Source: Lasioglossum baleicum (taxonomy: Eukaryota; Arthropoda; Insecta; Hymenoptera; Halictidae). Taken from it: a stretch of DNA of 64,000 nt. Positions 43,201-52,404 of this stretch are shown piece by piece. The stretch's first letter is position 1; each line of letters opens with the position of its first letter. Position numbers and translations under genes: made by a program. The notes beneath the pieces are model-generated. The model saw only the letters and a program-made list of their open reading frames with translations. It did not search any database and was not told the DNA's origin. The stretch is from positions 8,866,001 through 8,930,000 of the forward strand of contig NC_134930.1 in NCBI RefSeq assembly GCF_051020765.1, read 5' to 3'.

Positions 43201-44661
43201 ATGTTTCCATTCATATAAAACTTCATATTTATCACAGCTATAACGGGAATGTGTCACGCCTACCTCTTATTTGATCAACTTTATCTTTTGCAATAGTTAT
43301 TTTCTTACAGACTGAAACAATTTTAGTGGGTGGTGTGAAAAAATCTCGCAAAAAATTTTCAGTAGGTATAACTAAGTAAGGTCCATCCTTTTTTTTAGTT
43401 TACGGACGTGTGCAAAAGATACATTTGCGTACATCAACTAATATTTAAAAATGACCAACAGTCTTTTTGAATGTCAGTCACAGCAAAATAGTCATCAGTC
43501 AAAACATTTTGATTAGTTAGTGATAACTAAATGGCAAATAGTTAGTCACAGCTCTAAGTAATCGTTAGCTATTGCTTATTAGTGAATTAGTAATTGATGA
43601 TCAGTCATCAATCTTTAGTCATCAGTCACTATTGTGCGATTAACATACATTAATATTATTAATTAGTTATCACTAACTAATCAAAAAGTTTCGACTAATG
43701 ACTATTTTGCTATGACTAACATTCAAAAAGACTATTAGTCATTTTTAAATATTAGGTGATTATTACCCTACTCTGACATACAGTGGTTCCCACTAATATT
43801 AGGATATTCTTATAAAGACTTTTTTTAATATTGGGCCATACGATTTGATATTTTACGAAAAGTTAGAACAATTAACTTGCTACACAACGTGAAAAAAATT
43901 TTTTATAAAAATTGCAAGTTGTCGGAATTGTTGAAAATACTAAAAGTTGTATTTTGCAATTCTATTATGTGGGCTTATGTGGAAAATTTAGAAAACACGT
44001 TTCGTAGATCTGTATCAATTAAACATATTGTGAAAATTTCATCGAAATCGTGCGACGTTGCAATGAGCTATTTACAAACGTTTAAAGATGGTAAAAATGT
44101 TCACTATTTTCGGCCTCTAACTCGTGGGAAACAGGTAAAAAAACCACACGTCCAGGCTCGCTGGAGGGCCAGACGGGGCCCCGCTTCCCGCATTTCTCTG
44201 GTTTATTATGTGAGCTGGCTTCATTCATGTTCTTGTCCAATATCTAAGGGCTACCCTAATATCAACGATTAATAACCCATTCAATTAAAATTCTCTTCCT
44301 ATACTGATCAGTTTGCCTATTTGATAAAAACTGTCTTACAGTTTTATCGTGGTTAATAGGAACCGTTATCAGCTATTCTTATCTGGCTTCGCAATTCTTA
44401 GAAATATTAACTACAATATGGTGTTGACGTAAGCCTCCTTAAATAAACAACAACACAATGCACAAGGAGAAGACATTCCTTTTTAAAATATAGATTTGTT
44501 GTATGGTTTTATGAATTGTCTTTCAACGTTGTCACGGAGTGTAAATTAAACGAATTTACCTGATACGGATACTTTTCGATCGTCGTAGGCGTCCCGCCAA
44601 TTATCCTCGGACTGAAACAGTTCACAGACGCAACCGAGAGAAGGAGAAACACCGGCCACAT
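34057..44661 (-). CDS. Protease B: chymotrypsin-like S1 serine protease gene
   Basis: A complete minus-strand gene in six coding exons: 44560-44661, 41571-41659, 41300-41441, 38455-38568, 38002-38154 and 34057-34263. Every intron is GT..AG (2900, 129, 2731, 300 and 3738 bp) and phases agree, giving 268 residues. It has a short signal peptide, the activation site FSPR|IIGG, TAAHC, YDVALI and GDSGGP with all three catalytic residues, and the six core cysteines. Residue 189 (six before Ser195) is Gly rather than Asp, with Gly216 and Gly226, so a neutral S1 pocket and chymotrypsin- or elastase-like preference is expected. The C-terminus runs about 25 residues past the usual end and adds two cysteines. 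Expected role: secreted zymogen. It lies upstream of its paralogue, protease A. Confidence 0.93.
34654..35515. mobile_element. Foldback region with CAGGGTGTCCC end
   Basis: A left terminus CAGGGTGTCCCAAAATTTC starts at 34654. A palindrome spans 34692-35271 with arms of about 260 nt (paired phrases include AAAACAAGTAAGTTTTATTC and its complement) and a 60-bp spacer with (CT)9. The sequence ends near 35512 at GGTCCGCCCTG before TA, which may be the matching right terminus. It lies in the last intron of protease B. Confidence 0.55.
35516..36298. other. Intron of protease B, nothing recognised
   Basis: AT-rich non-coding sequence. TTTTCCATTAAAAACTG-like words near 35667 may be an element end, but no partner is seen. 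Confidence 0.3.
36299..36475 (+). pseudogene. Deleted mariner with transposase tail
   Basis: TTGGGTC.. on the left and ..CCAACTCAA on the right, both with TA outside (36297-36298, 36476-36477). Codons 36337-36399 read EKLPRKWQKVLQQNGKYVIE then TGA, the end of a mariner transposase. 177 bp remain of about 1.3 kb. It is close kin to 23939-24163. Confidence 0.7.
37199..37915. mobile_element. ATTACTGCGG-family element, copy 3 (left-truncated)
   Basis: Matches the right two-thirds of the copy at 55285-56334. The copy ends with CTCGCAGTAATAGGTACATTTAC. A short internal duplication near 37755-37810 repeats GAGAATACATTCTCAT. Confidence 0.55.
38002..38154 (-). CDS. Protease B, C168/C182 exon
   Basis: The reverse strand reads VSGSISSNLQTLTAPVVDQN, then TCRKIF, MLCAGSLQGSQGSCQ and GTAAGG. 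51 codons at phase 0 on both sides. GSCQ puts Gly at position 189. This and the next exon together equal the single exon 12195-12458 of protease A. Confidence 0.92.
38455..38568 (-). CDS. Protease B, TGWG exon
   Basis: The reverse strand reads LPTPIKMDAKAKPIKLASSN, then AVQPGSAAVVTGWGFTS and GTAAGT. 38 codons, phase 0, after a TTGTAG acceptor. VVTGWG is the usual strand around residue 141 of S1 proteases. Confidence 0.92.
40478..40877. mobile_element. TTAA-flanked palindromic MITE, copy 1
   Basis: Begins TTAAGGGAGTAGACTCG and ends with a worn complement (CTAGCCCCTTCAA). Arms of about 170 nt pair; they share CTCGATAATGCAAAGA, GCTAGATAAAAGATC and TTTACGTTTACGAGG. Copy 2 (49510-49972) shares the same blocks. 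It lies in an intron of protease B. Confidence 0.65.
40992..41232. mobile_element. piggyBac-type MITE (CACATTACCGACCGG), copy 2
   Basis: 241 bp between TTAA at 40988-40991 and TTAA at 41233-41236. An inverted homologue of 28987-29225 along its whole length. The protease B Asp exon begins only 67 bp away. Confidence 0.75.
41300..41441 (-). CDS. Protease B, Asp exon
   Basis: The reverse strand reads RAPSSFRIRIKSTYNSQDGT, then IPHHMYDDDSYEYDVALIK and GTATGT. It starts after TTGCAG with one base that completes a Gly codon from the His exon. YDVALI carries the catalytic Asp102; the preceding acidic DDDSYEYD loop is distinctive. Confidence 0.93.
41571..41659 (-). CDS. Protease B, His exon
   Basis: The reverse strand reads VSIHFNGKFICGGSIISSNW, then VLTAAHCVYG and GTTTGT; acceptor AATGCAG. 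89 nt, the same as in protease A. It is separated from the Asp exon by only 129 bp. Confidence 0.93.
42076..42271. mobile_element. CAGGGTGTCCC MITE, right half (copy 3)
   Basis: From the GC-rich centre of the palindrome to the right terminus GGGACACCCTG, then TA. The left arm is absent. The GGAACCACCCCC variant near the end is shared with the copy at 59377. It abuts the next element with only TA between them. Confidence 0.7.
42276..42552. mobile_element. 277-bp palindromic MITE, GGGTGARCTTT ends
   Basis: Ends GGGTGAGCTTTTAGTTTTG and complement of GGGTGAACTTTCAGTTTTG, TA on each side (42274-42275, 42553-42554). Arms contain CTAACCCTAACTAATTCTGA and its complement. A G run (42459-42470) marks a slipped poly-G. 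Non-coding. Confidence 0.7.
42643..43090. repeat. Remains of repeat families, Tc1-type right end
   Basis: 42655-42760 is a copy of the TTTTGCAAATATCTCG..AAGCTGTTCAGAATG repeat. 42990-43090 matches the ends of 52860-53458 (TTTAAA..GCGTTC, CTCACTG) and finishes before TATA, so it is a right-end fragment of that MITE family. Confidence 0.4.
43437..43775. mobile_element. TAGTCAT-type palindromic element, copy 2
   Basis: Arms of about 100 nt at 43437-43540 and 43660-43765 pair (ACAGTCTTTTTGAATGTCAG with its partner). The spacer is full of CATCAGTCA-like words. The right end reads TTACCCTACTCTG. Confidence 0.5.
43781..44110. mobile_element. Tc1-type MITE fragment, left end present
   Basis: The left end CAGTGGTTCCCACTAATATTAGG-like follows TA (43779-43780). 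The interior matches 20100-20340 inverted. The right end is missing or eroded. An open frame across it (43877-44272) is a by-product; the same false peptide pattern appears at 20.1-20.3 kb. Confidence 0.5.
44560..44661 (-). CDS. Protease B, first coding exon (signal peptide)
   Basis: The reverse strand reads MWPVFLLLSVASVNC, FSPR, then IIGGTPTTIEKYPYQ and GTAAAT. 34 codons, phase 0. FLLLSVASV is a good signal-peptide core; FSPR is a very short activation peptide. The frame is open further upstream to an ATG at 44766, but starting there would bury the signal, so 44661 is preferred. Confidence 0.88.
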
Positions 44662-45204
44662 GTTTGGAGCAAGACGGATCAGACCGACTGACTCTATTTC
44701 TTTCAAAATCAGTTTATTAAAGGCCATTGCTGAACTGATAAGGCGAGATTTGCTATCGGGATTCAATTACATTGATTTCGATAAAAGTAATCGATCAACG
44801 CTTCCGGTCTCGTTGATCTACCACTCTGTTCCTCCACTTTCTGTCCCGAGCGGATTCATATGTGGAGAGAAACTTCTCATCGGTTCACGAAATGCCTACG
44901 TTTGACTCGGCGAAATAAAATTTCGCCCCGAGTTCCTCATCCGTTCTCTGGTTCTCGATGGAGTTAAGCGCGAACTTGCGTTCCGTTTTGAGACCGTGGA
45001 AACCCGAGGTAAAACGGAACTGGATGGATGGGGGCATTATAGGAAAAACGGATAGGTAAAAGGAAATCAATGATTGAACGCTGGATGCGGATATCGGCTA
45101 CGTGGAAGCGTCTTAATCACGCGATACGACGGAAGTAAATTACTCGTTGTCTCTCTGGTTTAGTACAATCATAGATTCTAAACATTCTTAGTCTAACAGA
45201 CATG
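44662..45204. promoter_or_regulatory. 5' flank of protease B
   Basis: Presumed 5' UTR and promoter region because it lies directly upstream of the signal exon. It is more GC-rich than surrounding introns and no repeat was recognised. No core promoter motif is clear enough to name. Confidence 0.3.
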
Positions 45205-45206
45205 TA

Positions 45207-45780
45207 CAGGGTGTTTCAAAATTGTATGATTTTTGAGATTTGTTACAAAAATTGGACCGCAAAATTGACTTTAACATTGAATCTCAAAATTGTGTTTTAT
45301 CGCATCGTACAGTACTGATCGCCAGTGCTGGACAAATTTTATTTTAAATAATAAATAAACGTGTGATTTTAATTGCAAATAATAAGTAAACTTTTTATTT
45401 AAATAAAAGTAATTTAAATATATTTCCAAAAGATTATTTATTATTTGGATTGAGGTGGAAATCAAATAAATAGCTTTTGGTTTTCTCGTATTTCTTGTAT
45501 TTTGTGTATAAAGTGAATACGTGCGCGTTTTTTGTCTGCTATTTGTCAATACAAATAATAATTGAAATTGTATTTGTAAATAACAATTAACTTTATTATT
45601 ATATTTTAAAAATAATTCTATTTAGACTTGCTCAAATAATAAAGAATTATTTTTGCTTTTTATTTGAATATCCAAAGAACAAATAACTTGTTATTTAAAT
45701 AATTATTTAAATAAATTTATTTATTGCCCAACACTGTGTGTGCTGATCGCGACGAAGAAAAGTCTGCAAGGGACTGTACA
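45207..45780. mobile_element. CAGGGTGTTTC-type left end, interrupted
   Basis: After TA, CAGGGTGTTTCAAAATTG and an AAAATTGACTTTA..GCATCGT body match the left arm of 14689-15460. It is broken after GTACTGATCGC by the element at 45323-45742 and resumes after it for an uncertain distance. Confidence 0.45.
45323..45742. mobile_element. hAT-like AT-rich MITE with 8-bp duplication
   Basis: CTGATCGC directly repeats at 45315-45322 and 45743-45750. The ends contain CAGTGCTGGACAA and the complement of CAGTGTTGGGCAA, like hAT termini; the right end carries a few additional bases. The interior is almost purely A/T with repeated TTATTTAAATAA words. Confidence 0.55.
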
Positions 45781-47648
45781 CTGGTGGACAAAATGATAAG
45801 ACACCGTTGTACACACACAAAATTTTATATGTATATATCGTGAAATCTCAAGGTTATTAGGAATTAGGAGTAAACTATGTTATAAGCGAAAGAGAGACTT
45901 CTACTTAAGGCTATATACAGAGTGTTTATTTTATCTTGAACACCTAAATTATTTCCGCTGCTATTAAAAGTAAGACAAAATATCTAAATGGAAAAAATCC
46001 TTTGAAAGTCATTTTAACAGTTTTTTCAAGGTTTCTGTATTTTTTGCATATTAACATGTACTTTTCATAATGCAATGTTGTAGTCGGCGTCAAGATGAGT
46101 TCAACGACCTACGCACCATGACCTTGAATTGACCTTGAAGGCGAACAAATCAGTTTCAGTTTGAAGAATACAAAAGTAATAAAACGAAAAGGGTAATATC
46201 ACCTTCTTTTTTTAGTTACACAAAATGCTGGCCGTCCGCAGCGAGATACGTCTGTACACGAGAAGTCCAAAAAGACGTTAAAAACCTACTGTTTATAACG
46301 AAATTCCCACTACAGCATTTGTTATGGCATTTCCGCGATTCATGGTGCAACATACATTCCGTATTCGTTCTTTCATATCTTCATGGAAATCATTTAAATG
46401 AAAAAAGGTATTTGGACGATTGATTTGTAGAAATATCGCAGTAAATTTCTTTTTTAATCCAGTTTCAACATCCCGAACAATTGGGAATCAGTATCCACAG
46501 TTTTCGAACGTTTAAACGTCGCATACTTTTCAAAGTTCGATAAAAGGACTATAACACTTCGTGCAACGACTTGTGAGGGGTAGTTTTAAAGAAAAATCTT
46601 GAGTCCGCAAATCTACAGTGGATTGAGGCATGAAGAAACTTGTTTTGTTATAAAGTTAATTACTCATCATTTCATTTCATTTGACGTTTTACTTCATTTC
46701 ATTTGATGAGTGTTAATTAAATAAAGTAATATTTCCGCGAAAAGGAATGTTTCTTCATGTTCTAATTGATTAACATTTATAAAATCCCTTTAATTAGCCA
46801 ATACTTTATGCGAGGTGCCATGTCGCTACCCTCCCCCCTCCCGAAGTTTCCGTTTTGCGCATTCGATCGCTTGGTAAGCAGGCAGCGCAGCGTCACGGAA
46901 AGCGGGCATCATAGAAATAATATTTGAACACGGATCCGAGGGACGCATTGCTTCGAACGGAAGCGGCGTCGTTCGCAAACACGATCTCTATATGTATAAT
47001 TTTTACAGGCGTTGACCGCAATTTCGATCACCCCGCGATAAATGAAACCGTGCTGACAATGAAACAATTGAAACGTCGACGAATGGTGTACCATTTACGG
47101 CTAGCAGAGCGTATTTTTTCTCTCACGGTTGCTCGCGCGTACGCGTGCTCGCAAATTCTGTCGCGTGTGACAAAGCCAACAGAGCGGTGGGCGGCGATGG
47201 GCGGAGGGAGCGTAGTGCGAAGAGATAGAAAGATAATCCGCTGACGATTTGTTGAACGCGTGTACCTCATCGACGCGTAGCTTCTCTTGACGCGCTATCG
47301 ATTGTCCGACGAGAGGAACGCGGCACGCACTGGGAAAAGTCGGCCGATTCGACATGCTTGTTTCAGTACTAAATAGGTAAGGGACTGTCGTAAAGGTTGG
47401 GACAGTGATTTTTTCAACATTAACGAATTCGGAACACCGATGTCATGGTTATCAACGTTATTTCTGTTTATAAACAAGCTTTTCATGTGCATTGGAAGCA
47501 ACAAGTCGTGTTCAGTGTAGCTGTGTCGGTCAAAGGCTCAAACAATGTTCTAAAAATTTATATATTTTTTTTTATTTATTCGTTTTCAACTGAAAATATT
47601 TCAACCCTGATTGCTTAAATATATCTAATTTGTTGAAAATTTAATGTA
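45781..47648. other. Stretch without a recognised gene
   Basis: 45800-46700 is AT-rich with ACCTTGAA-type worn repeats near 46130. 46800-47370 is clearly more GC-rich, looks single-copy, and has overlapping frames on both strands without a known domain; it may be a promoter or a 5' exon of a neighbouring gene. Confidence 0.35.
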
Positions 47649-47745
47649 TTAGGTTGGCAACTAAATTCGCGACCTTTTGTTTCGCAATTCTTTTATTGTA
47701 AGTATCATTATAACCTCATTCAGTGATCATTCCTTTTGAACTGTA

Positions 47746-49454
47746 CAGTGGGTGTAGAAAATATTCGTACACTGATAAATTTCAAACAAAACTGTGAAAT
47801 TGTTGTTTATTAACTATTTTTTCTGTAAACAATGAATACGTACATATTCTGAGAAGTCTATAGAATAGATACAATGCAAAAAACAATTAATTTCTTGATT
47901 AACTTGCCAATGTAATAAGGAGAAACAAAAAATCGACGGAAATACACCAGCAAATAGTATTCGTACACTTTTTAATTCGAACTACGTAGGGAACAGTTCT
48001 TAACGCGAACATACCATGTAAACATAAACAAATTGCGGTGTAAGTATGATTGATCTCCTCAGTATATTTAGAAACGTTGTTGGCATCAATAGCATTTCAA
48101 AATCCCGAAATATTAAAAGTTATCGTTGAAAAATGGGACGGAAACGTGCGGAAACAACGATAGAAGAAAGAAAAATTATTATTAACTTGCACAATCAGTG
48201 TAAAAGTTTAGCAGAAATTTCGCGTATTGTAAGTAGACCTCGATCTACTATACAAAGTTTAATTGACAGGTATGGGCTACGAAAAAGACTACAAAATAAA
48301 TCAAGAAGTGGACGTCCACGAAAAATCAATCAATACACTGGTAGAGTTATTATTAGAATGGTAAAGACAAATCCAAGAATAAGTGCAATAAAAATAGTTG
48401 AACACATTAAAAATAATTTAAACATTGACGTATCTGCTAGTTCTGTGCGCAGTTTTATACGAAATTCAGGATGTCGCGGACGGGTGGCCCCATAAAAAAG
48501 TTTTCGTAAGTGAAACGAATAAGAAGAGAAGACTGGAATTCGCAAATAATAATGCAACAACACCAGTGGAGTACTGGAATAAAGTGATCTTCACAGATGA
48601 AAGTAAGTTCAACATTTTTGGGTCTGATGGACACTGTACCGTTTGGAGAAAAAAAAATACAGAATTGAAATCACAAAACTTAAAACCTACAGTCAAACAC
48701 GGTGGAGGTTCAGTACTTGTTTGGGCTGCATGAGTGCAGCTGGTGTTGGCGCATTAGAATTTATTGACGGAATAATGAACCACAGGGTCTATATTGACAT
48801 TTTGAGACGCAATCTTGATCCTAGTGCAGAGAAAATGAATATTAAAGATGATTTCGTTTTCATGCACGATAATGATCCGATGCATACTGCGTATAATACC
48901 AGAATGTGGATACTACATAACACACCGGCGTATCTGAAAACTCTGCCACAATCTCCCGATATCAATGTTATAGAACACCTGTGGGATTATTTAGAACGAC
49001 AGATATCAGAAAACATGAAATGTCTTCAAAAGAGAGCTTAAAAAATACACTGAAGGAAGAGTGGAACAAGATCCCACAAGACGTGACCTCAAATTTAGTA
49101 AATTCAATGCCGAGAAGAATTGCAGCGGTTATAAAGGCCAAAGGCTATCCAACCAAATATTAATTAACTATTTTTTAATGTCACATTAATTTACATTACG
49201 TTTTTTTTCTCAAATTGTAAAAAGTTAGAAACTGTACGAATACTTTTTATTGGTGTATTTCAGTCGATTTTTTGTTTTTCCTTATTATATTCGCAAGTTA
49301 ATCCAGAAATTAATTTTTTTTTGCATTGTATCTATTCTATAGACTTCTCAGAATATGTACGTATTCATTGTTTACAAAAAAAGTAGTTAATAAGCAACAA
49401 TTTCACAGTTTTGTTTGAAATTTATTAGTGTACGAATATTTTCTACACCCACTG
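47746..49454 (+). mobile_element. Tc1-like element with long IR/DR ends
   Basis: Complete ends CAGTGGGTGTAGAAAATATT and the complement, TA on each side (47744-47745, 49455-49456). The outer inverted repeats run about 137 bp each. A second inverted pair follows (47916-47970 and 49229-49287), so TATTCGTACA occurs at the outer end and again about 200 bp inward on both sides, an IR/DR arrangement. It contains the broken transposase at 48133-49162. Confidence 0.9.
48133..49162 (+). pseudogene. Tc1-family transposase, three frameshifts
   Basis: DD34E-type transposase of about 343 codons. The N-terminus MGRKRAETTIEERKIIINLH with a helix-turn-helix and a GRPRKI AT-hook-like motif is in frame from 48133. 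The frame shifts near 48480, again near 48727 (VLVW region) and near 49020. Catalytic acidic residues are present: Asp in FTDESKF, Asp in FMHDNDPMHT, and Glu in DINVIEHLW. Usual Tc1 transposases are about 340 residues, so all domains are kept, but the frameshifts rule out a functional protein. It would cut and paste DNA at TA. Confidence 0.92.
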
Positions 49455-49509
49455 TATATCATTGGGAAGCTCTGAAGTTCGCGATTAATTTGATATAAAA
49501 TATTCGTAC

Positions 49510-49972
49510 TTAAGGGAGTCTTCTCCAACAGACGACACTTCTGATTTCTCGATAATGCAAAGACGGGGTTTTTTAGTAGTCAAAATCGCTAGATGAAAGA
49601 TCAATCTAGGACGCTGTTTGCCTCAAAAGTCCTTCTTTTACGTTTCCGAGCAATGGTTTTGCAATATTCTGAGAGACTATAGTACGCCGGCGTGACTGCA
49701 GCGTCATCTGGCGGGCAACATTCGCGACGGGCAACAAGCAGCCAAATATTGCAAAACCATTGCTCGGAAACGTAAAAGAAGGACTTTTGAGGCAAACAGT
49801 GCCCTAGATTGATCTTTCATCTAGCGATCTTGACTACTAAAAAACCCCGTCTTTGCATTATCGAGAGATCAGAAGTGGAATCCCGGCCCATGCAATCCTC
49901 GCGTACGTATACGTAGTCTAGCGGTGCGAGTGTTCACGCGCGAGTGTCGTCTGTTGGAAAAGACTCCCTTAA
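49510..49972. mobile_element. TTAA-flanked palindromic MITE, copy 2
   Basis: TTAAGGGAGTCTTCTCCAAC on the left and the complement on the right; TTAA at both ends. Arms of about 185 nt pair, with GCAATGGTTTTGCAATATT near the centre. The TTAA target suggests a piggyBac relative although the termini start GGG rather than CCC. The element lies inside the mariner MITE. Confidence 0.7.
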
Positions 49973-50041
49973 AAATATATATTATGTACATGACATTCTT
50001 TGAGAAAATGTGGAGGCCGCGAATTAGTTGCCAACCTAATA

Positions 50042-50877
50042 GTTTAAATGTGCAAAAAGAATTGTGCACTTATCGCGATGTGAATTTGTGTCTTCTTTTG
50101 TGTGTTTCGAAATGGCGTTTTTGTAAAGGTTAGAACACACTCGTGCCGTATAAGTTGGGACACAAACTCTTTTTTGTTTTGCATATAGACGTCATTTTTA
50201 TGAATGGGAACAAAAATAAAATTGTTAAAGCAAGGGCTGTGTCGAGACGATTATTCCGTCTCGATTAAATATCAATTGGAGATAATGGAGACTGTCTTTT
50301 AGTTTTATTGTGGTTAACAGGAACTGTTATCAACTATTTTTATCTAACTTTGTAATTCTCAGAAATATTAATTACAATATGGCGTTGAAGACTGTCGCCT
50401 CCATTAAATGATGACACATGTACATCATGACGTGCATTGTGATATCTACCGACCAGATTTTTAAAGTCGATTTTCTAAAAAACAAAGTTTAAAATAGAAA
50501 ACTTTATCCTATATTTTTGACTTATGTTTTCACGTAGAAGTAGCCTCTATCCGGTTGTACCACGTGTTATATGACACCATGTATAAACATTTATATCATG
50601 TTTCAACCACACAGTTTCAACGAAAGGGAAAAATATATTTCCGATACGGTATGAGTGCACGTTCCAACTGCTAGTTCCATTCTTTAAACGCGGTTATAGA
50701 ACTAAATTCATTCTACGAATTTATTTGGCTCCTGTGTCCTGCAATCAATGCGAATATTTTTTATTTTACATAAAGAACCGCAGTTTATACATTATACATA
50801 TACCAAAACAAATTTTTTATCTTTGAAAATTTATTTCCCTTCATAAACGCAAATTTGTTTATAATCGGGATCCAGTC
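50042..50877. other. Stretch without a recognised gene
   Basis: AT-rich. 50700-50790 is a reverse copy of the repeat that flanks the solo LTR at 51.3 kb (GCAGTTT..AAATAAAA..GATTGCAGGA on the minus strand). Nothing else is recognised. Confidence 0.4.
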
Positions 50878-50982
50878 CCAAGTAGCCACGTACGTCCCTA
50901 AAACGTACGGTTCACGTCCAAACGTCCTATGTCCATTCTGCGTACGTTTCAGGGACGTACGTGGCTACTTGTGGCTACTTGG
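50878..50982. mobile_element. 105-bp hairpin MITE with 7-bp direct repeats
   Basis: AAGTAGCCACGTACGTCCCT and its complement form about 30-bp arms around a short loop. ATAATCG directly repeats at 50871-50877 and 50983-50989. A duplicated GTGGCTACTT at the right end breaks the symmetry. Superfamily unknown. Confidence 0.5.
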
Positions 50983-51086
50983 ATAATCGAGGTCCTACTG
51001 TAATTCGATTTGCATCGTGTTTGTACTCATTTTAATCGGAAGAATCTCAACTATATCTACTGGGGTGCTACAACTATCATCGTCAC

Positions 51087-51122
51087 ACCACACACACACA
51101 CACACCCACATACACACACACA
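51087..51122. repeat. (CA)n microsatellite
   Basis: Interrupted CA dinucleotide run of about 36 bp. Confidence 0.9.
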
Positions 51123-51298
51123 ATTACTGAAAATAACATTTCCATTATTGTGTGTCTGTTTTCCATTGCGCTATCCATTTTTGAAATGCCGAGTCTCCAC
51201 TGTCAAGTCGTCGTTTGAAATACCCACTACTAGTGATGAGCGAATCGCTATTAGTGATAATTAGGCTGCGGATTTTTATGCAAAATAAAAATTGTCTG

Positions 51299-52400
51299 TG
51301 TTACGTCCCGGAGTCTGACTTTCGCGAAAACTATCGTTCCGCGACCCATTCCCCTTACTGGACGCTCTCAAATGCGATACAACCTTTTGTCCACGCGGCA
51401 CGTTACGTCCGACGTCTGACTGGGAACCACGACTTTCGCGAACATGCGTATTCTACTTAACGCTTACAGTAGATTCGCCCCAAAGCGGCGGACGAGAACA
51501 GAGATAACTGAGACGGCGCGAATCTTCGCAGAGAAATATCTAGCAACTTATCGGACAGTTGAGTATAGCGATCGGTGAAGACAGGCAGGCTTCCTTTATG
51601 CGAACTGCTTCCGTTGCTCGCTGACGGCTGCAGTCGAATCAGGCTGGATCGTCGTAGGAAGGACGATGATCCTCACTCGTCCTGGGAAGATCACGTCGTC
51701 GGTGACCCTCGGTTGGCGGGAGATACCCCGCTGTTGTCCTCCGTCTCGCGTTCGTTGACGCGCACGAGCTTTCGTAATTGATAGCGACGAATGCGAATTG
51801 AATAGGAAAGTATCGCCAGCACGAGGATGTAGGGAGAAGAACTAAGCGAGACTCACTTATTAAATTAATAACTGGGAATATATTTGTAACGTATGAAATG
51901 AAATTATAATGAACTAGAAGCGCGTGTTATAGCAGGACCGCTCAAAGGCGGATGAGAGCGAGGACTCGTCGGAGTCCGGACCGGGACATCCAGGAGGCGG
52001 CGAGCCTCGCTGGAGTCTTGAACGAACGTGACAGACTGGCTGTCCGAATTGAACTGAATTAACTGAACTCTTTTTAGGATCGTGAGGTCGAATACATAGG
52101 TGTCTTATTTTCTACCGGATGTCTCGTTAGACATAAAGCTATGGATGTTATGAGAAGCGCGCGATTAATGATTACGGTGAATGCTACGTGATACTGCTAC
52201 GGGGAATACATTAAGATATGATTATTATACAAGGGTTAAGATAAGAATGGGTATATGGTATGAGGTGAGAATCGGATCTGATGAACGGAGCGAAGTATGA
52301 CTACTTATAACTAATCAATATTCTTAATAATTACGGTTACAATATCCTACTCTTATTGGCTATGCTTATAACCTATGGCAACACGTCGGCAGACGTGACA
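51299..52400. mobile_element. Solo LTR of a retrotransposon
   Basis: The segment starts TGTTACGTC and ends GACGTGACA, so it has TG..CA ends in a short inverted repeat. The 4-bp TCTG repeats on both sides (51295-51298 and 52401-52404). Its 1102 bp are GC-richer than the flanks and contain no protein domain, as expected of a lone LTR left by recombination. Removing it and one TCTG restores a repeat seen uninterrupted at 50700-50790. Gypsy- or BEL-type cannot be decided; strand is uncertain. Confidence 0.7.
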
Positions 52401-52404
52401 TCTG

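Larger units (their letters stand above)
47649..50039. mobile_element. Mariner MITE split by two later insertions
   Basis: The left terminus TTAGGTTGGCAACTAAATTC and right terminus GAATTAGTTGCCAACCTAA pair, and TA flanks both (47647-47648, 50040-50041). After removing the Tc1 element (47746-49454) and the palindrome (49510-49972) only about 210 bp remain, with no ORF. It is therefore a mariner-derived MITE and the oldest layer of the nest. Confidence 0.7.

Noticed and set aside
43877..44272. 131-codon ORF with a peptide resembling one at 20.1-20.3 kb
   Set aside because: Both frames are chance translations of the same non-coding Tc1-type MITE in opposite orientations; upstream ends and downstream frames are not conserved.
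51575..51781. 68-codon ORF in the solo LTR
   Set aside because: It lies inside the LTR, has no similarity to gag or other domains and no coding neighbours.
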